A DNA stretch of 64,000 nt from assembly GCF_019880305.1 (NCBI RefSeq), contig NZ_CP082301.1:2170001-2234000 (forward strand). Direction: 5' to 3'. The stretch comes from Streptomyces decoyicus. Lineage in GTDB: Bacteria > Actinomycetota > Actinomycetes > Streptomycetales > Streptomycetaceae. The first letter of the stretch is position 1; the number at the start of each line of letters is the position of its first letter. The position numbers and the translations under genes are program-made. This document shows, piece after piece, positions 58,449 through 64,000 of the stretch. Under the pieces are notes generated by a model, which worked only from the letters and a program-made list of their open reading frames with translations, had not been told where the DNA came from and did not search any database.

Positions 58449-59162
58449 ATGCAGGCGACGGGAGTACGCCCCCGGACCCGGCCGGCGGCCGCGCCGGGGG
58501 TCCAGCTCCGGGCGGTGCGGGCGGTGTTGTTCACCGTGCTGTGCACCACCCTGTCCGCGGCCTCCCATGTGCTGCTCTCCCACGCCCCGTTGCCGCCCGC
58601 GCCGGTCGTCGCGGTCTTCGCCGGTGTCTTCGCCGCGGCCTACGCACTGACCGGGCGGGAGCGTGGCTACGGCTCGGTCGCCGCGCTCCTGGTACCGCTG
58701 GAGCTGGCCGCCGACACCGTTTTCACCGTCGGACAGCACACCTGTTACGGGGCGGCCGGCGGCCCGGTCACCGGCCCGCTGCGCTCGGTCGGCGTCGATC
58801 TGCTGTGCCGGGGCGGCGAGTTGGGCACCCCGCTGGCCCGGATGGCCGCGCACCCGGGCTCGCCGCTGCCGCCGGCCGTTCCGGCGGCGGCCCCCTGGCT
58901 GCTGCTCGCCGCCCATGTCGTGGTCGGCCTGCTCGCCGCCGGCTGGCTGCACCGCGGCGATGCCGCCCTGGACGCCCTGCTGCGCGCCGCCGCGGCCGGC
59001 GCGTTCCGCCCCCTGCTCACCGCGGTCGCGGTGGCCGCCGCCGCACTCACCCCGCCCCGCCGGCGGATCCGCCCGCTGCACCCGACGGCGCCGGCCCGCC
59101 CGCTCCCCCTCCTCCTGCACTGCGTACTGCGCCGCGGCCCGCCCCGTCCGGCCGCCGCCTGA
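58449..59162 (+). CDS. Multi-pass membrane protein with conserved Cys pair, copy 2
   Basis: A 237-residue paralogue of the protein at 56683, with the same helices and blocks (QLRAVRAVLFTVLCTTLSAA, VPLELAADTVFTVGQHTCYG, GTPLARM). Cys99 and Cys120 align with Cys93 and Cys114 of copy 1. A cysteine in the first helix (Cys32) is not shared. ATG 58449 lacks a strong Shine-Dalgarno sequence; ATG 58401 is in frame upstream. It is followed 46 bases later by the second DsbA-like gene, completing the duplicated unit. Confidence 0.8.
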   Translation: MQATGVRPRTRPAAAPGVQLRAVRAVLFTVLCTTLSAASHVLLSHAPLPPAPVVAVFAGVFAAAYALTGRERGYGSVAALLVPLELAADTVFTVGQHTCYGAAGGPVTGPLRSVGVDLLCRGGELGTPLARMAAHPGSPLPPAVPAAAPWLLLAAHVVVGLLAAGWLHRGDAALDALLRAAAAGAFRPLLTAVAVAAAALTPPRRRIRPLHPTAPARPLPLLLHCVLRRGPPRPAAA

Positions 59163-59208
59163 CCAGCCCGCAGAAGCCAGCAACACCCTCGAGGGGACGG
59201 CACCACCC

Positions 59209-60141
59209 ATGAGCAACCGCAACAACCAGGCCAACAAGACCGCGGCCCGCGAACGCATCCGGGCAGAGCGGGAACGCCAGAAGAAGAAGGAGAAGCTGCG
59301 CCGCCAACTGACCGCGGCGGGCGCGGTGATCGGCGTCCTGGCCCTGGCCGGCGGCATCGGCTACGCCGTGATGAAGGCCAACGAGCCCAAGGGCTGGGAG
59401 GCCGCCAAGGAAGCCAAGCTCGTCACGCCCGCGCACACCCAGGGCAAGAACGGCACCGAGATCCTCATAGGCGACAAGAACGCCAAGCAGACCCTGGAGG
59501 TCTTCGAGGACGTCCGCTGCCCGGCGTGTGCGGCCTTCGAGCAGAGCAGCGGCGAGGCCCTGCTCAAGGACATCGAGGACGGCCGCTACCGGGTCCGCTT
59601 CACGATGTACACCTTCATCGACGGCGTGGGCGGCGGCGAGGGCTCGAAGAACGCGCTGAGCGCGCTCGGCGCGGCGCTGAACGTCAGTCCGGAAGCCTTC
59701 TTGAAGTACAAGGCGGCGCTGTACTCGGCCAAGCACCACCCCGACGAGCGCGAGGACGTCTACGGCAAGGACTCCGAACTCCTCAAGGTCGCCGCCGACG
59801 TGCCGGAGCTGAAGAACGACAAGGCGTTCGCCACGGCGGTCAAGAAGGGCACCTACGACCGCTGGGCGATGGACATGACCGCGCTCTTCGGCCGTAAGGG
59901 CATCAAGCGCACGCCCAGCTTCATGCACGGCGACAAGGCGCTGGTGATGCCCCAGGTGCCGCAGCAGCAGATGACGCAGGCGCAGTACAACCAGCTCGCG
60001 CAGGCCAACTTCAAGAAGATGATCGACAAGGAGTTCGGCCCGGCGAAGGGCTCCGCGGACCAGGGCAAGGACGGCAGCAAGGGCGAAGGCGGCGGGAAGG
60101 GCATCCGCGAGGGCGAAAAGGACCCCACGGGCGCGAACTGA
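59209..60141 (+). CDS. Membrane-anchored DsbA-like oxidoreductase, copy 2
   Basis: A 310-residue paralogue of the protein at 57472. The head MSNRNNQANKTAARERIRAE and membrane helix (about 35-55) match closely; the active site is C104-P-A-C107 and the cis-Pro loop RTPSFMHGD. Shared central text such as GSKNALSALGA and NVSPEAFLKYK shows a recent duplication. A charged Gly/Lys/Glu-rich tail (about 35 residues) is unique to this copy. ATG 59209; AGGGG sits about ten bases upstream. Confidence 0.92.
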   Translation: MSNRNNQANKTAARERIRAERERQKKKEKLRRQLTAAGAVIGVLALAGGIGYAVMKANEPKGWEAAKEAKLVTPAHTQGKNGTEILIGDKNAKQTLEVFEDVRCPACAAFEQSSGEALLKDIEDGRYRVRFTMYTFIDGVGGGEGSKNALSALGAALNVSPEAFLKYKAALYSAKHHPDEREDVYGKDSELLKVAADVPELKNDKAFATAVKKGTYDRWAMDMTALFGRKGIKRTPSFMHGDKALVMPQVPQQQMTQAQYNQLAQANFKKMIDKEFGPAKGSADQGKDGSKGEGGGKGIREGEKDPTGAN

Positions 60142-60161
60142 GTGCCTTTCGGACAACGGGC

Positions 60162-60192
60162 GGGCGAATTCTCGGGTTTTCGGGATTCGCCC
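60162..60192 (+). terminator. Hairpin after the second DsbA-like gene
   Basis: GGGCGAAT (60162-60169) and ATTCGCCC (60185-60192) pair perfectly, with a loop containing TTTT. It lies 20 bases after the stop and before the phoD-type gene, which therefore probably has its own promoter. Confidence 0.6.
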
Positions 60193-60229
60193 TCCCGGGT
60201 TCGATTACCGGCCAGTAAGGTGATCGGCC

Positions 60230-61873
60230 GTGACCGATCATGACCAGATCTCGCGCCGCACTGCCGTCACGGCCGTAGCCGCCACCGCCGCTCTTCTGCC
60301 GTTCGCCGGCGCCGCCACCGCGCACGCCCAAGAGGCCGCGGCCCAGGGCTCGTTCTTCCAGCACGGGATCGCCTCCGGTGACCCGCTCCCCGACGGCGTC
60401 CTGCTGTGGACCCGGGTCACGCCGACCGAGGCGGCGACCCCGGGCTCCGGCCAGGGGCCGGCCACCAAGGTGAGCTGGCAGGTGGCGAGCGACAAGGGCT
60501 TCACGTCCGTCGTCGCACGGGGGACCCTGACCACCTCCGCCGCCGCCGACCACACCGTCAAGGCGGACGTCCGCGGCCTGCACCCGGCCACCCACTACTA
60601 CTACCGCTTCACCGTGGACGGGCAGCACTCCCCCGTCGGCCGGACCCGCACCGCCCCCGCCCACGACATCGCGGCCGGCAATGTCCGTTTCGGCGTGGTC
60701 TCCTGCGCCAACTGGGAGTCCGGCTACTTCTCTCCCTACCGTCATCTGGCCGCCCGCACCGAGCTGGACGCGGTGCTGCATGTCGGCGACTACCTCTACG
60801 AGTACAAGTCCGGCGAATACCCGGAGTTCAAGTACGTCGTCCGCCCGCACACCCCCGCCCACGAGCTGCTGACGCTCGCCGACTACCGCATGCGGCACGG
60901 CGCCCACAAGACCGACCCGGACGCGATGGCCATGCACGCCATGCACCCGGTCATCGCCATCTGGGACGACCACGAGTTCGCCGACAACGCCTGGAAGGGC
61001 GGCGCGGTGAACCACACCGCGGACACCGAGGGCCCCTGGTCCGCGCGGATGGCCGCCGCGAAGCAGGCCTACTTCGAGTGGATGCCGGTGCGCCCCTCGA
61101 TCGCCGGCACCACCTACCGCAGGCTGCGCTTCGGCACCCTCGCCGACCTGCATCTGCTGGATCTGCGGTCGTTCCGCGACGCACAGGCCAAGCCGGGCAG
61201 CGGGGACGTCGACGACCCGGGCCGCACGATCACCGGGCGGGCCCAGCTGGACTGGCTCAAGTCCGGACTCGAACGCTCGGACACCGCCTGGCGGCTGGTC
61301 GGCACCTCGGTGATGATCTCGCAGGTCGCCTTCGGCGCCGTCCCCGCGAAGCTGCTCGGACCGCTCGCCGAGATCCTCGGGATACCCAAGGAGGGCCTGG
61401 CGATCAACACCGACCAGTGGGACGGCTACACCGACGACCGGCGCGAGCTGCTCGGCCACCTCAGCGACCGCGGTATCGACAACACCGTGTTCCTGACCGG
61501 CGACATCCACATGGCCTGGGCCAACGAGGTGCCGCTCCAGGCCGCGACCTACCCCGCCGACCGCGCGGTGGCGACGGAGTTCGTGGTCACCTCCGTCACC
61601 TCCGACAACGTGGACGACTTCCTGCACGTCGCCCCGCACACGGTCTCGATGGCCGGGGTCGCCGCCATCAAGGCCGCCAACCGGCACGTGAAGTGGCTGG
61701 ACATGGACTCGCACGGCTACGGGGTGCTGGACGTCACCGCCGAGCGGACGCAGATGGACTATTTCGCCATCTCCGACAAAACCGACCCGCAGGCCACCAG
61801 CACCCTGCTGCGCTCGTACCTGACCCGGACCGGCAGCCAGCAGGTGGAGCGGGCGGACCAGCCGCTCATCTAG
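60230..61873 (+). CDS. phoD: PhoD-family alkaline phosphatase / phosphodiesterase, Tat-exported
   Basis: A 547-residue secreted metallophosphatase. A twin-arginine signal is at the start (SRRTAV, residues 8-13) with a hydrophobic stretch and Ala-rich cleavage region near [10 protein letters not shown]. The catalytic domain shows [42 protein letters not shown] and [13 protein letters not shown], typical PhoD motifs for iron and calcium ligands. It releases phosphate from organic esters outside the cell. GTG 60230 start. No PHO box was identified with confidence. Confidence 0.94.
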   Translation: MTDHDQISRRTAVTAVAATAALLPFAGAATAHAQEAAAQGSFFQHGIASGDPLPDGVLLWTRVTPTEAATPGSGQGPATKVSWQVASDKGFTSVVARGTLTTSAAADHTVKADVRGLHPATHYYYRFTVDGQHSPVGRTRTAPAHDIAAGNVRFGVVSCANWESGYFSPYRHLAARTELDAVLHVGDYLYEYKSGEYPEFKYVVRPHTPAHELLTLADYRMRHGAHKTDPDAMAMHAMHPVIAIWDDHEFADNAWKGGAVNHTADTEGPWSARMAAAKQAYFEWMPVRPSIAGTTYRRLRFGTLADLHLLDLRSFRDAQAKPGSGDVDDPGRTITGRAQLDWLKSGLERSDTAWRLVGTSVMISQVAFGAVPAKLLGPLAEILGIPKEGLAINTDQWDGYTDDRRELLGHLSDRGIDNTVFLTGDIHMAWANEVPLQAATYPADRAVATEFVVTSVTSDNVDDFLHVAPHTVSMAGVAAIKAANRHVKWLDMDSHGYGVLDVTAERTQMDYFAISDKTDPQATSTLLRSYLTRTGSQQVERADQPLI

Positions 61874-61901
61874 GGCATGCCGGCCGGGGCCCGGCCTGCT
61901 T

Positions 61902-62513
61902 TCACAGCTCGGCGAGGAAGCCCAGGGCCACCTTCCAGGCGCTCTCCGCCGCCTCCACGTCGTAGTCGGGGAGATCGGGATCGGTGAAGAGGTGGCCGGC
62001 GCCGGCGTAGCGGAAGACCTCTACGTCCGCGCCGGCCCGGCGCATCTGGAGATACCAGGCGTTCAGCCAGTCGTGCGGCTCGTACGGGTCCGGGTCGGCG
62101 ACATGCAGCTGCACCGGCAGGTCGTCGGCGACGGTACCGTCCGCGATGTCCGAGGTGCCGTGCAGCAGAAGCAGCCCGCGGGTCCGCTCGTCGCCCAGCG
62201 CGAGGTTCTGGGCGACCGAGCCGCCGAAGGAGAAGCCGGCGTAGACCAGTCCGCGGTCGGAGTAGGGCGCCACGGCCGTGATGGCGCGCTTGAGCAGCTC
62301 CTCCTTGCCGATCTCGTCCTTGATGAGAATGCCGTCCGGGACCGAGTCGGCGGTCCGGCCGTCGAACAGATCGGGGACGATCACCTCATGCCCCGCGGCG
62401 CGCAGCCGGTCCGCCGCCGCGTGCACCGCGGGACGCAGCCCGCACACCGAATGAATCAGGACAATCGTCGAAAGTCCGCTGGTCGAGGACTCGGTGGAGG
62501 CCGGCACTGACAT
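61902..62513 (-). CDS. Dienelactone hydrolase-like alpha/beta hydrolase
   Basis: A 203-residue alpha/beta hydrolase. The nucleophile elbow is GFSFGGS with Ser95, where true dienelactone hydrolases use Cys; the acid is in HVADPDPYEP and the His in GAGHLFTDPD. The start DLFDGRTADS region is family typical. Esterase or lactonase activity is likely, natural substrate unknown. ATG 62513 follows AGGGA by four bases; a GTG directly before is possible. Confidence 0.9.
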   Translation of the reverse strand: MSVPASTESSTSGLSTIVLIHSVCGLRPAVHAAADRLRAAGHEVIVPDLFDGRTADSVPDGILIKDEIGKEELLKRAITAVAPYSDRGLVYAGFSFGGSVAQNLALGDERTRGLLLLHGTSDIADGTVADDLPVQLHVADPDPYEPHDWLNAWYLQMRRAGADVEVFRYAGAGHLFTDPDLPDYDVEAAESAWKVALGFLAEL

Positions 62514-62620
62514 CACTTCCCTGGGGTTGGATCGATCTCCCCCCCATCGTGCCAGTTACGGTCACGGGGACCGGGTACCAGCACACCACAGCCCCTCGCA
62601 CCCCATGGAGGAGGAGTCTC

Positions 62621-63718
62621 GTGTCATTGGAGGACGTCCTGCGTCCGGTCGTCGTCATCGGCGGCGCGGTCCTGCTCACGCTCATCCTGGTCTGGCTCAC
62701 CGACCGGGCACTGCGCCGGATCGATGCCGCCCATCCGGAGACACCCCTGTGGGGGCTGCTGCGCCGCTGCCGGATACCGCTGCAAGTGGCGCTCTGCGCG
62801 GCCCTCTTGCGCGGCTCGTTCGGGCAGGCGGGGCTCAAGTCCGCCGACAAACACGCGGCGGGCATCGGCCAGGCGCTGACCCTGGTCCTGATCGCGGCCG
62901 CCGCCTGGCTGGTCATCCGGGCCGCGGCGGCGATCGTCGAGTCGTCGTACTCGCGCTATGCGGCGAGCGGCCGGGACGCGGCGCGGGTGCGGCGGGTACG
63001 GACCCAGGTGACGCTGATCCAGCGGGTGGTGACGGCCGTGGTGATCGTCGTCGCGGCCGCCTCGATGCTGCTGACGTTCCCGGAGATGCGGGCGGTCGGC
63101 ACGTCCATGCTGGCGTCGGCCGGACTGCTGGGCATCGTCGCCGGTATCGCCGCCCAGTCCACGCTCGGCAACCTCTTCGCGGGGCTCCAGATCGCGTTCG
63201 GCGACATGGTGCGGATCGGGGACACCGTCGTCGTGGACGGCGAGTGGGGCACTGTCGAGGAGATCACGCTGACCTTCCTGACCGTACGGACCTGGGACGA
63301 GCGCCGGATCACCATGCCGGTGTCGTACTTCACCGGCAAGCCGTTCGAGAACTGGTCGCGCGGCGGTGCCCAGATGACCGGCACGGTGTTCTTCCACCTC
63401 GACCACGGCGCGCCGGTCGAGAAGATGCGCCAGCGGCTGCTGGAAATCCTCCAGGAGTGCCCCGAGTGGGACGGCAGGTCCTGGAGCCTGGTGGTCACCG
63501 ACACCACACCGTCCACGATCGTGGTGCGTGCGCTGGCCACCGCCCGGGACGCGGACACCCTCTGGACGGTGCGCTGCGAGGTCCGTGAGCGGATGCTGGA
63601 GTGGCTGCAGGCCGAGCACGCCTACGCGCTGCCGCGGATCAGCACCTCGCCGGCGCCCACGGGCACCCCCCTGCCCGACCGGGGCCGGGAGCCGGGCCCG
63701 GAGGCCGCGCGGGGCTGA
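62621..63718 (+). CDS. MscS-family mechanosensitive channel
   Basis: A 365-residue small-conductance mechanosensitive channel homologue. Four hydrophobic helices are followed by the pore-lining helix and beta domain: VGTSMLASAGLLGIVAGIAA, GNLFAGLQIAFGDMVRIGD, GTVEEITLTFLTVRTWDERR and PVSYFTGKPFENWSR. It should open on membrane tension to release solutes during hypo-osmotic shock. GTG 62621 is chosen because a GGAGGAG run lies four bases upstream. Confidence 0.93.
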   Translation: MSLEDVLRPVVVIGGAVLLTLILVWLTDRALRRIDAAHPETPLWGLLRRCRIPLQVALCAALLRGSFGQAGLKSADKHAAGIGQALTLVLIAAAAWLVIRAAAAIVESSYSRYAASGRDAARVRRVRTQVTLIQRVVTAVVIVVAAASMLLTFPEMRAVGTSMLASAGLLGIVAGIAAQSTLGNLFAGLQIAFGDMVRIGDTVVVDGEWGTVEEITLTFLTVRTWDERRITMPVSYFTGKPFENWSRGGAQMTGTVFFHLDHGAPVEKMRQRLLEILQECPEWDGRSWSLVVTDTTPSTIVVRALATARDADTLWTVRCEVRERMLEWLQAEHAYALPRISTSPAPTGTPLPDRGREPGPEAARG

Positions 63719-63776
63719 GCCCCACCGGCCCCACCGGCTCCACCACCCCCACCGGCCCCGCTCTCCCGCAACGTCC

Positions 63777-64000
63777 TCACGGCGCGCCCCGCAGGCTGCG
63801 CATGTCCAGATGCCGCAGCACCCGGTCGACGATCTCCGGGTCGGCGCCCGGTTCACTGCGCGCCGCCAGTACCTCGTGCCGGGCGGCCGAGAGCATCTCC
63901 CCCTGGATGCGCTGCACCTTCTTCAACCGGGTGATGCGCTTCTCGAAGAGCTCGCGCCGCTCGTCGTCGACGATGTCCGGCGCGATACGGGCCCCGATGT
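63777..64000 (-). CDS. C-terminus of a probable Na+/H+ antiporter (CPA1 type), cut by window edge
   Basis: The last 74 codons of a gene that continues beyond the right edge. The visible end, EKRITRLKKVQRIQGEMLSA then ARHEVLAARSE, IVDRVLRHLDM and RSLRGAP before the stop, is a charged helical tail like the cytoplasmic end of NhaP/CPA1 antiporters in Streptomyces, where RVLRHLDM-type text is common. No membrane segment is visible in the fragment, so the assignment is tentative. Confidence 0.55.
   Translation of the reverse strand, partial: IGARIAPDIVDDERRELFEKRITRLKKVQRIQGEMLSAARHEVLAARSEPGADPEIVDRVLRHLDMRSLRGAP

Noticed and set aside
61882..61896. GGCCGGG-g-CCCGGCC between phoD and the hydrolase as a terminator
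   Set aside because: The loop is only one base, and G/C palindromes of this length are frequent here; evidence is too weak to list.

Overview
This is a window of actinomycete chromosome, almost certainly Streptomyces or a close relative. The evidence is very high GC with extreme third-position bias, many GTG starts, frequent 4-base ATGA/GTGA gene overlaps, an F420-type oxidoreductase, a TIGR03085 protein of the mycothiol-dependent family, and the typical order gltBD - lgt - trpABMC - trpE - hisI - hisFAHBCD - dnaE. I saw no tRNA, rRNA, CRISPR array or intact mobile element.

Layout. 1-4.5 kb: small metabolic and regulatory genes, including a divergent SDR/MarR pair that shares a near-perfect 26-bp operator. 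4.5-11.7 kb: glutamate synthase gltB-gltD, ending in a strong intrinsic terminator, and a VIT-type ion transporter. 12.1-19.6 kb: a six-gene operon in which every gene overlaps the next by 4 bases. It has four tandem ADP-ribosylglycohydrolase paralogues, a type III CoA-transferase and a CitE-like lyase. This is the least explained system here and my main candidate for new biology. 19.7-29.3 kb (all minus strand): lgt, a DsbA-like protein, trpA, trpB, small trpM/trpX, trpC, three small membrane proteins, trpE and hisI. 29.4-35.9 kb: a LysR regulator with an ideal T-N11-A box facing an sdhC-sdhA-sdhB operon, then a cobalt-type nitrile hydratase whose beta subunit is split into two genes. 36-41.9 kb (minus): hisD-hisC-hisB-(54-aa membrane protein)-hisH-priA-ridA-like-hisF, with a perfect palindrome upstream of hisD.

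42-53.5 kb: a membrane-anchored protein of unknown function, a Lon-N-domain protein, a YbaK deacylase, an ABC export system, an NYN-domain protein, a conserved 59-aa basic protein and dnaE. 53.5-64 kb: a DUF2252 protein, then a degraded islet of lower GC holding a four-cysteine secreted protein and a frameshifted IS5-family transposase. After the islet come two tandem copies of a two-gene unit (multi-pass membrane protein with two conserved cysteines plus membrane-anchored DsbA-like oxidoreductase), a Tat-exported PhoD phosphatase, a dienelactone-hydrolase-like protein, an MscS-like channel and the C-terminus of a probable Na+/H+ antiporter.

How the genes fit together. The trp and his sets are joined by PriA, which in Streptomyces serves both HisA and TrpF steps; no trpF or trpG is present in the window. 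GltBD supplies glutamate and hence amino groups. Extracytoplasmic thiol chemistry recurs: three DsbA-like proteins, two of them next to cysteine-bearing membrane proteins that could be their redox partners. Starts were chosen by Shine-Dalgarno spacing, overlap with the upstream gene and paralogue alignment; where these conflict the entry says so. Family assignments rest on recognised motifs, not on database searches.
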